Origin: Beijerinckiaceae bacterium
GTDB taxonomy: Bacteria; Pseudomonadota; Alphaproteobacteria; Rhizobiales; Beijerinckiaceae
NCBI GenBank assembly: GCA_027532775.1
Contig: JAPZTO010000006.1
Location: forward strand, 1-64,000
Direction of reading: 5' to 3'
Length of the DNA: 64,000 nt
Every line of letters begins with the position of its first letter. Position 1 is the first letter of the stretch. Position numbers and translations under genes: made by a program. Below, one piece after another: positions 52,722 to 61,620 of the stretch. A model generated the notes under the pieces. That model was not told where the DNA came from and ran no database searches. It saw only the letters and a list, made by a program, of their open reading frames with translations.

Positions 52722-52743
52722 GCCGCCTCTCTCCCGAGGCTGA

Positions 52744-52770
52744 CCCTGCGGCGCAGCCCGTGCCGCAGGG
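52744..52770 (+). terminator. Intercistronic hairpin after the TRAP binding-protein gene
   Basis: CCCTGCGGC at 52744-52752 pairs with GCCGCAGGG at 52762-52770 around a nine-base loop, followed by TTGGTTCCC. It sits between dctP and dctQ and probably stabilises dctP mRNA or limits read-through. Confidence 0.6.
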
Positions 52771-52813
52771 TTGGTTCCCCCTTCCCTGACGATCGTTCAA
52801 CGCGGAGGCCGCC

Positions 52814-53344
52814 ATGCGACGCGCGCTCGATGCCCTATACCTTCTGACAGCCTGGATCGCGGCGACGAGCCTGATTGCGATTGCCGGCCTGATCCTCGCC
52901 CAGGTGGGTTTGCGAACCATCGGCTCGCAACTGCAATCCGCCGATGATTTCGCCGGTTTCGCGCTGGTGGCCACCACCATCGTGGGCCTCGCACCGACCT
53001 ACCGCCACAACGCCCATATCCGCGTCAGCCTGCTGATCGAGCGCTTTGCGATCGGCACGGCAGCCCGGACCTTGCTCGAACGCCTCGTGACGGCGGTCTC
53101 GGCCATACTCGTTGGCTGGGCGGCCTGGAATTCGGTGCATTTCGTCTACGAGAGCTACATCTACAACGAGGTCAGCCAGGGGCTGCTTCCGATCAAGCTC
53201 TGGTACCCGCAAACGTTGATGGCCTTCGGCTTCATCGTGTTTTTCATCGCGCTGGTCGACGACCTCGTGACCGACCTGACAGGCGGCACGCAGAGCCATC
53301 TCGCCCATGCCGCGACCGGCGACGAAATGCCGGTCGAGAAGTGA
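52814..53344 (+). CDS. TRAP transporter small permease (DctQ family)
   Basis: This 176-residue protein has four hydrophobic helices and the DctQ pattern, with AWIAATSLIAIAGLILAQVG in helix 1 and ADDFAGFALVATTIVGLA in helix 2. It ends hydrophilic. It forms the membrane part of the TRAP system with DctM, seven bases downstream. Confidence 0.88.
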   Translation: MRRALDALYLLTAWIAATSLIAIAGLILAQVGLRTIGSQLQSADDFAGFALVATTIVGLAPTYRHNAHIRVSLLIERFAIGTAARTLLERLVTAVSAILVGWAAWNSVHFVYESYIYNEVSQGLLPIKLWYPQTLMAFGFIVFFIALVDDLVTDLTGGTQSHLAHAATGDEMPVEK

Positions 53345-53351
53345 GGCTTTC

Positions 53352-54659
53352 ATGGATCCCGCAACTGCTTCCCTCTTTCTGATCGGCCTGCTGTTCCTCT
53401 GCCTTGCCACAGGCGTATGGATCGGCCTTGGCCTCGGCTTTGTCGGCTACTTTTCGCTGGCCTTCATTTCCGGCAAGGACCCCGGACTGTCCTTTGCCAC
53501 CACCATCTGGGGTTCGATGAACTCCTGGACGCTGACGGCCCTGCCCATGTTCATCTGGATGGGCGAGATCCTGTTCCGGTCGTCCCTCTCGGACGACATG
53601 TTCAAGGGTCTCGCACCGTGGATGCAGCGCCTGCCCGGCCGCCTTCTGCATACCAACGTGTTCGGCTGCGGCATCTTCGCCGCGATTTCCGGCTCTTCGG
53701 CGGCCACCGCCGCCACGATCGGGCGCATGACGATCCCCGAACTGCGCAAGCGCGGCTATGATGATTTCATGAATATCGGCAGCCTAGCCGGTTCGGGCAC
53801 GCTCGGCCTGCTCATTCCGCCCTCGATCATCATGATCGTCTACGGGGTGGCGGCCGAGGTCTCGATCGCCCGGCTCTTCATAGCCGGTGTTATCCCGGGC
53901 ATCGTGCTGATGCTCATCTTCTCGGGCGTGCTGATGACCTGGGCGCTGATGAACCCGCACAAGGTCCCTCCCCGGGATCCTGTGATGACCTTCGGCCAGA
54001 AGCTCAACGAGAGCCGCCGGCTCATCCCGATCGTCGGGTTGATCGTGATCGTCCTCGGCTCGATCTATACCGGCATCGCCACGCCGACCGAGAGCGCCGT
54101 GCTCGGCGTCGTAGGCTCGCTGGGTCTGACGGTGATCACCGGCACCTTCTCCTGGAAGATGCTCAATGACAGCGTGATGGGCGCGGTGCGCACCAACGCG
54201 ATGATCGGCATCATCCTGGCGGGCGCCTCCTTCCTCACGGTGGCGATGGGCTTCACCGGCCTGCCGCGTATCTTCGCGGAATGGATCAACACGCTCGGCC
54301 TCAGCCAGTTCCAGCTGATCATGGCGCTGATGGTGGTCTATATCATCCTCGGCTGCCTGATCGACGGCATCTCGATGGTGGTTCTGACCGCCGCCGTGGT
54401 GATGCCTGCCGTCAAGGCGGTGGGGATCGATCTCGTCTGGTTCGGCATCTTCGTGGTGCTGGTGGTCGAGATGGCGCAGATCACGCCGCCGGTCGGGTTC
54501 AACCTGTTCGTCCTGCAAGGATTGACGGGCCGGAGCATGGGCTATATCGCGCTGGCAGCCCTGCCGTTCTTCGTGGCGATGGTGGCCATGGTGTTCTTCA
54601 TCATCCTGGTGCCCGAACTGGCGACCTGGCTCCCGAACCAGATGCTGGGCCAGAAATAA
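53352..54659 (+). CDS. TRAP transporter large permease (DctM family)
   Basis: This 435-residue protein has 11-12 hydrophobic helices and the DctM landmarks IFAAISGSSAATAATIGRM, GTLGLLIPPSIIMIVYGV and TPPVGFNLFVLQG. It catalyses sodium- or proton-driven uptake with DctPQ. The ATG at 53352 (MDPAT) is preferred to an in-frame start inside dctQ. Confidence 0.92.
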   Translation: MDPATASLFLIGLLFLCLATGVWIGLGLGFVGYFSLAFISGKDPGLSFATTIWGSMNSWTLTALPMFIWMGEILFRSSLSDDMFKGLAPWMQRLPGRLLHTNVFGCGIFAAISGSSAATAATIGRMTIPELRKRGYDDFMNIGSLAGSGTLGLLIPPSIIMIVYGVAAEVSIARLFIAGVIPGIVLMLIFSGVLMTWALMNPHKVPPRDPVMTFGQKLNESRRLIPIVGLIVIVLGSIYTGIATPTESAVLGVVGSLGLTVITGTFSWKMLNDSVMGAVRTNAMIGIILAGASFLTVAMGFTGLPRIFAEWINTLGLSQFQLIMALMVVYIILGCLIDGISMVVLTAAVVMPAVKAVGIDLVWFGIFVVLVVEMAQITPPVGFNLFVLQGLTGRSMGYIALAALPFFVAMVAMVFFIILVPELATWLPNQMLGQK

Positions 54660-54678
54660 CCCGCAAGGAGATGCGCCG

Positions 54679-55233
54679 ATGGCGAACGAAAAGACCGCAG
54701 CACCGGAGCCACAGGCCCCGATCACCAGCCTGCTCGGTCCCATCGTGTCCTCGGCGCATCTCGCCTCCGGCGCCAGCCCGGCTCTGTCGGAATTCGAGTT
54801 CGGGCTCATCCTCGTCGGCCATGCCTTCGACCGCTGGATGGTGCGCTGCATGGCGGCGGCGGGGGTGAAAGACCTCTCGCCGCTCGATGTGCTGGTGCTG
54901 CACACTGTCAATCATCGTGGACGGGCCAAGAAGCTGGCCGATATCTGCCTCGTGCTCAACGTCGAGGATACGCATACCGTTTCCTATGCGCTGAAGAAGC
55001 TGGAGCGGCTCAAGCTGCTGAAGGCCGGCAAGGCGGGCAAGGAAAAGACGGTCATCATCACCGAGGCCGGCGAGAAAGCTTGCCTTGCCTATCGCGAGAT
55101 CCGCGAGGCGCTGCTTGTCCGGGCCGTGCGTTCGCTGGGGCTGGACGAGGCGGTGCTCCACGATGTCGCCCAGCGTATGCGCGCGCTGTCAGGCCATTAC
55201 GATCAGGCGGCCCGCGCGGCGGCCAGTCTGTAG
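54679..55233 (+). CDS. MarR-like winged-helix DNA-binding protein
   Basis: This 184-residue protein has a central winged-helix region (about 65-140) with LSPLDVLVLHTVNHR, KKLADICLVLNVEDTHTVSYALKKLERLKLL as recognition helices and wing, and TEAGEKACLAYREIREALL after it. It fits MarR-type regulators. It is 19 bases after dctM, so it most likely regulates this TRAP operon and perhaps the divergent oxoprolinase promoter. Confidence 0.8.
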   Translation: MANEKTAAPEPQAPITSLLGPIVSSAHLASGASPALSEFEFGLILVGHAFDRWMVRCMAAAGVKDLSPLDVLVLHTVNHRGRAKKLADICLVLNVEDTHTVSYALKKLERLKLLKAGKAGKEKTVIITEAGEKACLAYREIREALLVRAVRSLGLDEAVLHDVAQRMRALSGHYDQAARAAASL

Positions 55234-55242
55234 CGGCGACGC

Positions 55243-55497
55243 TCACTGCATTCCGGCAATCGCCTTCGCCCTGCGTCTCCGACGGAGGAACACGACAATC
55301 GCGGCGATCAGCCCCAGCAGGCAGCCGAGCATCGGGCCAAGGCCGAATATGGCCGCCATCGCGCCGCCGCCATCGCGATCAAAGACACCGAAATAGCTGG
55401 TGGCGATGATGTAGGTGCCGACAGAAATTGCCATCCCGAGAGCAAAACCGCCGAGAAATCCCAGGAAGGTGAAGAACGCCGTGGCCATGCCCGGCAT
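55243..55497 (-). CDS. Small two-helix membrane protein of unknown function
   Basis: This 84-residue protein has two hydrophobic segments (about 5-33 and 48-70) separated by a Gly/Asp-rich turn and followed by a basic tail (FLRRRRRAKA). I do not recognise the family. It lies nine bases upstream of the minus-strand racemase stop and is convergent with the winged-helix gene. It appears to be co-transcribed after the racemase gene. Confidence 0.55.
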   Translation of the reverse strand: MPGMATAFFTFLGFLGGFALGMAISVGTYIIATSYFGVFDRDGGGAMAAIFGLGPMLGCLLGLIAAIVVFLRRRRRAKAIAGMQ

Positions 55498-55506
55498 CTT
55501 GCCCGA

Positions 55507-56232
55507 TTACAGGAACCGTGCAAGCGCAGGCGTCAACCCGACCGATGCCACGCCGTCCGGCTGCGGCGGCGGAACCGCAGCCGGCGGTGCCACGAGTGCG
55601 GCCGCAACGGCGCGGAACCCGGCCTCGACCGAGCAGATGACCGGCACGTCGACGAAGGGCTGCACCCGGGCGGCGAGGCCGATCAGCCCTGCCCCGCCGA
55701 GGATGACACGCTCGGCGCCAAAGGCCGACACGCAATGGCGGCAGGCTTCGGCGAGAACATCGCGGAACGCATCCGGATCCGATGCAATGGCGCCCCCGGT
55801 GGGCGGAATCGTGTGGATGCCGGCCAGAGTCGCATCGAGGCGGCGCAGGCGGACCATTTCCTCCAGCATGGGCCCCCAGCGCAGGCCGCCGGTGACGATG
55901 GCGTAACGCTTGCCGCCTGCCGCGGCTTCGAGGGCTGCCGCCTCGACGAGCCCGATCACGGGGACGGACGAAATCTCGCGCAGGGCATCGAGCCCGGGAT
56001 CGCCGAAACAGGCCAGCAGAACGGCATCGCAGCCGTCGGCATGCTCGGCAAAGGCCTCGATGGCGGCATGACCTGCAATGGCGAAGGCGGCCCGGCTGGC
56101 AATGTAGAGACCGCCGAACCGCCCCGTGGCTGGCCGGATCCCGACCCCGGGCAAGGCCAGGCGGGCGGCATCGACGACCATGGCCGTCATGTCGGCCCGG
56201 GTATTCGGATTGATCACCAGGACGCGTTTCAT
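55507..56232 (-). CDS. Asp/Glu/hydantoin racemase-family protein missing one catalytic Cys
   Basis: This 241-residue protein has the family fold and N-terminal strand RVLVINPNTRADMT. The first catalytic Cys is present (C75 in LLACFGDPGL). The second, normally in an LGCAG motif, is replaced by Gly180 (ILGGAGLIG). A two-base racemisation is therefore unlikely unless another residue substitutes. It may be a one-sided epimerase, a decarboxylase or a binding protein. It is divergent from the peptide-type ABC importer. The ATG at 56232 was chosen because the family begins there. Confidence 0.82.
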   Translation of the reverse strand: MKRVLVINPNTRADMTAMVVDAARLALPGVGIRPATGRFGGLYIASRAAFAIAGHAAIEAFAEHADGCDAVLLACFGDPGLDALREISSVPVIGLVEAAALEAAAGGKRYAIVTGGLRWGPMLEEMVRLRRLDATLAGIHTIPPTGGAIASDPDAFRDVLAEACRHCVSAFGAERVILGGAGLIGLAARVQPFVDVPVICSVEAGFRAVAAALVAPPAAVPPPQPDGVASVGLTPALARFL

Positions 56233-56433
56233 GCCCGTCTTTTCCTCATAGTCCCATGAATTGCCCAAAAAACAGGCAATCCGTCCGATTGCATGCAGTT
56301 ATCGACCCCGGTTCGGCCCGATTCTGCTCCGAACCCGTCGCCCTGCTTGCGGCATGCCATGGCATAGGCGTTGCTTTCCCATGCTCCACAGGCCGCCGCA
56401 AGAACGCATACACGGCGGCGCAGGGAGAACAGG

Positions 56434-58083
56434 ATGCAGTTCAACGTCAGACAGATCATCACCGCCGGGCTGCTCGCCGGCTCGATGCTGGTCGCCCCCG
56501 CCATGGCGCAGGAAAAGGTCCTGCGCATCGGGATGACCGCCGCCGATATTCCGCGCACGCATGGCCAGCCGGATCAGGGCTTCGAGGGCAACCGCTTCAC
56601 CGGCATCCCGATGTATGACGCGCTGACCGCCTGGGATCTTTCCTCGGCCGACAAGGCGAGTGTGGTCATTCCCGGCCTCGCGACGGAATGGGCGGTCGAT
56701 GCGAATGACAAGACCAAGTGGATCTTCAAGCTGCGCCCCGGCGTGAAATTCCATGACGGCTCGGCCCTGACGGCCGATGCCATCGTCTGGAATGTCGAGA
56801 AGGTTCTGAAGCGCGATGCGCCGCATTTCGACGCGAGCCAGGTGGGCGTGACGGTCTCGCGCATGCCGACGCTGCGTTCCGCGCGGAAGATCGACGACCT
56901 CACCGTCGAGCTGACGACATCGGAACCGGACAGCTTCCTGCCGATCAACCTGACCAACCTCTTCATCGCCAGCCCGGCCCATTGGAATGCCAAGCTGGCC
57001 GCCGTGCCGGCCTCGGTGGCCGACCCGGCCGAACGCGCCAAGCAGGCCTGGGTGGCCTTCGCAGCCGAGCCCTCGGGCACCGGCCCGTTCAAGGGCGTTC
57101 GCCTGCAGCCGCGCGAGCGGTTCGAGATGGTGGCGAACAAGACCTATTGGGATCCGAAGCGGACGCCAAAGATCGACCGTGTTGTCCTGCTGCCGCTGGC
57201 CGATGCCAATGCCCGCACCGCTGCCCTGCTCTCGGGCCAGGTCGACTGGGTTGAAGCGCCCGCGCCTGATGCCATGCCACGCATCAAGTCGGGTGGCTTC
57301 ACCATCTATTCCAACCCGCAGCCGCATGTCTGGCCGTGGCAGTTCTCCTTCGCGGAAGGTTCGCCCTGGCTCGACAAGCGCGTGCGGCATGCGGCCAATC
57401 TCTGCGTGAACCGCGAGGAACTGAAGACCTTGCTCGGCGGCATGATGGGCATTCCGAAGGGCTCGGTCTCGCCGGATCATCCGTGGTGGGGCAATCCGAG
57501 CTTCGACATCAAATATGACCTCGCAACCGCGAAGAAGCTGATGACGGAAGCCGGCCATACCGCCGCCAAGCCGCTCAAGGTGAAGGTGCTGACCTCGGCC
57601 TCGGGCTCGGGCCAGATGCAGCCGGTGACGATGAACGAATATCTCCAGCAGGCGCTGAAGGAATGCTTCTTCGATGTCGAGCTGGATGTCATCGAGTGGA
57701 ATGCCGTCTTCACCAACTGGCGCGAAGGCGCCAAGGATCCGAAGGCACGCGGGGCGAATGCCATCAACGTGACCTTCGCCACGATGGACCCGTTCTTCGC
57801 CATGGTCCGCTTCGTCTCGACCAAGACGTTCCCGCCGGTTTCCAACAACTGGGGCTTCTTCGGCAATGACGAATTCGACGGGCTGATCGCCAAGGCGCGC
57901 TCGACCTTTGACGGCCCCGCCCGCGATGCCGCGCTTGCCAACCTGCACAAGCGCATTGTCGAGGAAGCGCCGTTCCTCTGGGTGGCGCATGACGTGGGCC
58001 CGCGCGCGATGAGCGCCAAGGTCAAGGGCGTCGTGCAGCCGAAGAGCTGGTTCATCGATATCGCGCCGATGTCGATCGACTGA
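56434..58083 (+). CDS. Peptide/nickel-type ABC transporter substrate-binding protein, first copy
   Basis: This 549-residue SBP_bac_5 protein has a signal peptide (about 1-26, ending AMAQ) and the DppA/OppA-like fold, including VVIPGLATEWAVDAN and KLRPGVKFHDGSALTADAIVW. The next gene encodes a second copy of the same family. It should bind peptides or a hydantoin/amide-like compound in the periplasm. The ATG at 56434 follows GGGAGAAC. Confidence 0.9.
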   Translation: MQFNVRQIITAGLLAGSMLVAPAMAQEKVLRIGMTAADIPRTHGQPDQGFEGNRFTGIPMYDALTAWDLSSADKASVVIPGLATEWAVDANDKTKWIFKLRPGVKFHDGSALTADAIVWNVEKVLKRDAPHFDASQVGVTVSRMPTLRSARKIDDLTVELTTSEPDSFLPINLTNLFIASPAHWNAKLAAVPASVADPAERAKQAWVAFAAEPSGTGPFKGVRLQPRERFEMVANKTYWDPKRTPKIDRVVLLPLADANARTAALLSGQVDWVEAPAPDAMPRIKSGGFTIYSNPQPHVWPWQFSFAEGSPWLDKRVRHAANLCVNREELKTLLGGMMGIPKGSVSPDHPWWGNPSFDIKYDLATAKKLMTEAGHTAAKPLKVKVLTSASGSGQMQPVTMNEYLQQALKECFFDVELDVIEWNAVFTNWREGAKDPKARGANAINVTFATMDPFFAMVRFVSTKTFPPVSNNWGFFGNDEFDGLIAKARSTFDGPARDAALANLHKRIVEEAPFLWVAHDVGPRAMSAKVKGVVQPKSWFIDIAPMSID

Positions 58084-58091
58084 CGTAACGC

Positions 58092-58118
58092 GCCCTGCCG
58101 GGTCTTCCCCGGCAGGGC
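58092..58118 (+). terminator. Intercistronic hairpin between the two binding-protein genes
   Basis: GCCCTGCCGGG at 58092-58102 pairs with CCCGGCAGGGC at 58108-58118 around TCTTC, followed by TTTCC. The perfect 11-bp stem probably stabilises the upstream mRNA or reduces downstream transcription. Confidence 0.65.
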
Positions 58119-58146
58119 TTTCCTGCCCGCGCTTCCGGAGATCGCC

Positions 58147-59742
58147 ATGCGCCGCATCCTGCAAACCCTGACGGCCATGTCCGTCCTCTCGCTCGCCTCG
58201 CCGGTTCTGGCGCAAGGCACGCTCCGGATCGGCATGACCGCATCCGACATTCCACTGACCACCGGCCAGCCCGATCAGGGCGGCGAAGGCCAGCGTTTCA
58301 TGGGCTTCACGCTCTATGATGCCCTGGTGAACTGGGATCTGACGCGTTCCGACAAGCCCTCGGTGCTCATTCCCGGCCTTGCGGCAAGCTGGAGCGTGGA
58401 CGCTGCGGACAAGACCAAATGGACCTTCAAGATCCGCGAAGGCGTGAAATTCCATGACGGCTCGACCCTGACCGCCGATGCCGTGGTCTGGAATTTCGAC
58501 AAGCTGCTGAAATCCGATGCGCCGCAATTCGACCAGCGACAGGCCTCGCAGGGGCGCTCGCGCATTCCCGCCGTGGCCAGCTATCGCGCCATCGACCCGC
58601 TGACGCTGGAAATCACCACCAAGGCCCCGGATGCAACCCTGCCCTACCAGCTCGCCTGGATCGGCATTTCCTCCCCCGCGCAATGGGAGAAGAAGGGCAA
58701 GAACTGGCAGGAAGTGGCCAAGGAGCCGTCGGGCACCGGGCCGTGGAAGCTCGTGGGCTTCACTCCGCGCGAGCGGGCCGAGATGGTGCCGAACAAGGAC
58801 CATTGGGACAAGACCCGCATTCCCAAGCTCGACAAGCTGATCCTGATCCCGCTGCCGGAGCCGAATGCCCGCACGGCGGCCCTGCGCTCGGGCCAGGTGG
58901 ACTGGATCGAGGCCCCGGCGCCGGATGCGGTGCCGACGCTGAAGAGCAACGGCTTCCAGATCGTCACCAACGTCTATCCGCATAACTGGACCTGGCATTT
59001 CTCGAGCGCCGAAGGCTCGCCCTGGAACGATGTCCGCGTCCGCAAGGCGGCCAATCTGGCGGTTGACCGCGAGGGGCTGAAGGAATTGCTGGGCGGCCTG
59101 ATGGTGCCCGCGGAAGGATTCATGCCGCCGGGCCATCAATGGTTCGGCAAGCCGACCTTCAAGCTCAAGCGCGACCTTGCCGAAGCGAAGAAGCTGCTGG
59201 CCGAGGCAGGCTATGGCCCGAACAAGCCGCTGCAGACCAAGATCCTCATCTCGCCCTCGGGTTCGGGCCAGATGCAGCCGCTGCCGATGAATGAATTCAT
59301 CCAGCAGAACCTCGCCGAAGCCGGGATCAAGATCGATTTCGAAGTGGTGGAATGGAACACGCTCATCAATATCTGGCGTGCCGGCGCGAAGCATGAAAGC
59401 TCGCGCGGGGCGACGGGGATGAACTATTCCTACTTCATCCAGGACCCCTTTACCGGCTTCATCCGCCATCTCCAGTGCAACCTGCAGCCGCCGGCCGGGA
59501 CGAACTGGGGCCATTACTGCGACAAGGAGATGGAGAGCCTGTTCGACCAGATCCGCACGACCTTCGATGCCGAGGCGCAGACCAAGGTGCTGGAGAAGGT
59601 GCATGAGAAATATGTCAACGAGGCGCTGTTCCTGATGGTGACGCATGACGTGAATGCCCGCGCGATGAGTGCCAAGGTCAAGGGCTTCGTGCAGGCGCAG
59701 AACTGGTTCCAGAACTTCTCGTCGATCACCATGGCGCCGTAA
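58147..59742 (+). CDS. Peptide/nickel-type ABC transporter substrate-binding protein, second copy
   Basis: This 531-residue SBP_bac_5 protein has a signal peptide (about 1-22, ending LAQG) and is a paralogue of the preceding protein. Shared segments include GMTASDIP, KFHDGSTLTAD, and ARTAALRSGQVDW, and a common C-terminal SAKVKGFVQ. Only one permease/ATPase set follows, so the two receptors probably present different substrates to one importer. Confidence 0.9.
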   Translation: MRRILQTLTAMSVLSLASPVLAQGTLRIGMTASDIPLTTGQPDQGGEGQRFMGFTLYDALVNWDLTRSDKPSVLIPGLAASWSVDAADKTKWTFKIREGVKFHDGSTLTADAVVWNFDKLLKSDAPQFDQRQASQGRSRIPAVASYRAIDPLTLEITTKAPDATLPYQLAWIGISSPAQWEKKGKNWQEVAKEPSGTGPWKLVGFTPRERAEMVPNKDHWDKTRIPKLDKLILIPLPEPNARTAALRSGQVDWIEAPAPDAVPTLKSNGFQIVTNVYPHNWTWHFSSAEGSPWNDVRVRKAANLAVDREGLKELLGGLMVPAEGFMPPGHQWFGKPTFKLKRDLAEAKKLLAEAGYGPNKPLQTKILISPSGSGQMQPLPMNEFIQQNLAEAGIKIDFEVVEWNTLINIWRAGAKHESSRGATGMNYSYFIQDPFTGFIRHLQCNLQPPAGTNWGHYCDKEMESLFDQIRTTFDAEAQTKVLEKVHEKYVNEALFLMVTHDVNARAMSAKVKGFVQAQNWFQNFSSITMAP

Positions 59743-59777
59743 CCGGGCGCAAGCGCGAAAGAGCGGAAGAGCGGACG

Positions 59778-60731
59778 ATGCTGAGCTACATCCTCAAGCG
59801 ACTGGCCCTGACCATTCCCGTCGCCTTCGGCGTGAGCATCGTCTGCTTCATGCTGGTCCATATCGCCCCGGGCGATCCGCTGACCTCGGTGCTGCCGCCG
59901 GATGCCTCGGCGCAGCTCCAGGCGGAAATGCGCGCACTCTACGGCTTCGACCGGCCACTGCCGGTCCAATATGGCCTCTGGGTGATGAAGACGTTGCAGG
60001 GTGATCTCGGCGTCTCCATCGCCACCGGGCGGCCCGTCGCGTCGGAACTCGGCAAAGCACTTGGCAACACGCTCATGCTCGCCGTGCTGGCGACGATGAT
60101 CGGGTTCCTGTTCGGCAGCCTTTTCGGCTTCGTCGCCGGCTATTTCCGCGACAGCTGGATTGACCGGCTTGCCTCCTTCGTCTCGATTATCGGCGTTTCC
60201 GTGCCGCATTACTGGCTCGGCATGGTGCTGGTCATCATCTTCTCGGTGCAGTTGAACTGGCTGCCCGCCACCGGCGCCGGGCCCGGCGGCTCGGCAGACT
60301 GGGCCTGGGACTGGGTCCATGTCCGCCATCTCATCCTGCCGGCGGTGACGATGTCCGTCATTCCGATGGGCATCATCGCCCGCACCGTCCGGGCGCTGGT
60401 GGCGGAAATCCTCAGCCAGGAATTCGTCTCCGGCCTCCGGGCCAAGGGCCTGCTCGATTTCGGCGTCTTCCGCCATGTCGTGAAGAATGCCGCGCCAACG
60501 GCCCTCGCCGTGATGGGCCTGCAGCTCGGCTACCTTCTCGGTGGCTCGATCCTGATCGAGACCGTCTTTTCGTGGCCCGGCACCGGCTTCCTGCTGGGCC
60601 AGGCCATTTTCCAGCGCGACCTGCCCCTGCTGCAAGGCACGATCCTCGTGCTCGCCATGTTCTTCGTCGCGCTCAACCTGATCGTGGATATCGTGCAATC
60701 GATGCTCGATCCGCGCGTCCAGAGGGCCTGA
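59778..60731 (+). CDS. Peptide-type ABC transporter permease (DppB/OppB family)
   Basis: This 317-residue membrane protein has about six helices and the DppB landmarks MLSYILKRLALTIPVAFGVS, VHIAPGDP, RTVRALVAEILSQEFVSGLRAKGL in the EAA loop, and ETVFSWPGTGFLLGQAI. It forms the permease pair with the next gene product, whose ATG lies one base after its stop. Confidence 0.92.
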   Translation: MLSYILKRLALTIPVAFGVSIVCFMLVHIAPGDPLTSVLPPDASAQLQAEMRALYGFDRPLPVQYGLWVMKTLQGDLGVSIATGRPVASELGKALGNTLMLAVLATMIGFLFGSLFGFVAGYFRDSWIDRLASFVSIIGVSVPHYWLGMVLVIIFSVQLNWLPATGAGPGGSADWAWDWVHVRHLILPAVTMSVIPMGIIARTVRALVAEILSQEFVSGLRAKGLLDFGVFRHVVKNAAPTALAVMGLQLGYLLGGSILIETVFSWPGTGFLLGQAIFQRDLPLLQGTILVLAMFFVALNLIVDIVQSMLDPRVQRA

Positions 60732-60732
60732 A

Positions 60733-61620
60733 ATGAGCGCTGCCGCCCCCGCCCTGACCGCGATCGCCGCCATCGAGAAATCCCCCGGCTACTGGGCCGG
60801 CGTGATCCGGCGCTTCCGGCGCGACCCCGTCGCCATGGCCGCGCTGATCATCGTGCTCGCCCTTGTGCTGATGGCGATCTTCGCGCCGCTCATTGCGCCG
60901 GCCGATCCCTATCGCTCCTCGATGATCCGCCGGCTCCGGCCGATCGGCACGCCGGGCTTCCCGCTCGGCACCGACGAGCTTGGCCGTGACATGCTCTCGC
61001 GGCTGATCCATGGCGGCCGGCTCTCGCTTCTGATGGGCGTCACGCCGGTCTTCATCGCCTTCTTCATCGGCTCCGCCATCGGGATCACGGCCGGCTTTGT
61101 GGGTGGCAAGGTGAACACCGTGCTGATGCGCACGATCGACGTGTTCTTCGCCTTCCCCTCGGTGCTGCTGGCCATCGCGCTGTCGGGTGCGCTGGGCGCG
61201 GGCATTTTCAACGGGCTGCTTTCGCTGACCATCGTCTTCGTGCCGCCGATCGCGCGGATTGCCGAGAGCGTGACGACCGCCGTGCGCAAGATCGAGTATA
61301 TCGAGGCAGCGAGGGCCTCCGGCGCCTCCGCCTTCCGGATCGTCCGGATCCATGTGCTGGGCAATGTGATCGGGCCGATCTTCGTCTATGCGACGGGGCT
61401 GATTTCCGTCTCGCTGATCCTGGCCTCCGGCCTCTCCTTCCTCGGCCTCGGCGTGAAGCCGCCGGAGCCAGAATGGGGGCTGATGCTCAACACATTGCGC
61501 AATGCGATCTATGTGCAGCCCTGGGTGGCGGCCCTGCCGGGGCTGATGATCTTCATCACCTCGATCTCGTTCAACCTGCTTTCCGACGGATTGCGCTCAG
61601 CGATGGACATCAAGGCATGA
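60733..61620 (+). CDS. Peptide-type ABC transporter permease (DppC/OppC family)
   Basis: This 295-residue membrane protein has about six helices, the N-terminal OppC region (FRRDPVAMAALIIVLALVL), GTDELGRDMLSRLIHGGR, the EAA loop EYIEAARASGASAFRIVRIH, and LSFLGLGVKPPEPEWG. It pairs with the DppB-like permease. Its stop overlaps the next ATG by four bases. Confidence 0.93.
   Translation: MSAAAPALTAIAAIEKSPGYWAGVIRRFRRDPVAMAALIIVLALVLMAIFAPLIAPADPYRSSMIRRLRPIGTPGFPLGTDELGRDMLSRLIHGGRLSLLMGVTPVFIAFFIGSAIGITAGFVGGKVNTVLMRTIDVFFAFPSVLLAIALSGALGAGIFNGLLSLTIVFVPPIARIAESVTTAVRKIEYIEAARASGASAFRIVRIHVLGNVIGPIFVYATGLISVSLILASGLSFLGLGVKPPEPEWGLMLNTLRNAIYVQPWVAALPGLMIFITSISFNLLSDGLRSAMDIKA

Noticed and set aside
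56299-59646. A minus-strand frame of about 1100 codons opposite the two binding-protein genes, with an apparent internal duplication
   Set aside because: The apparent repeat simply reflects the tandem paralogues on the coding strand.
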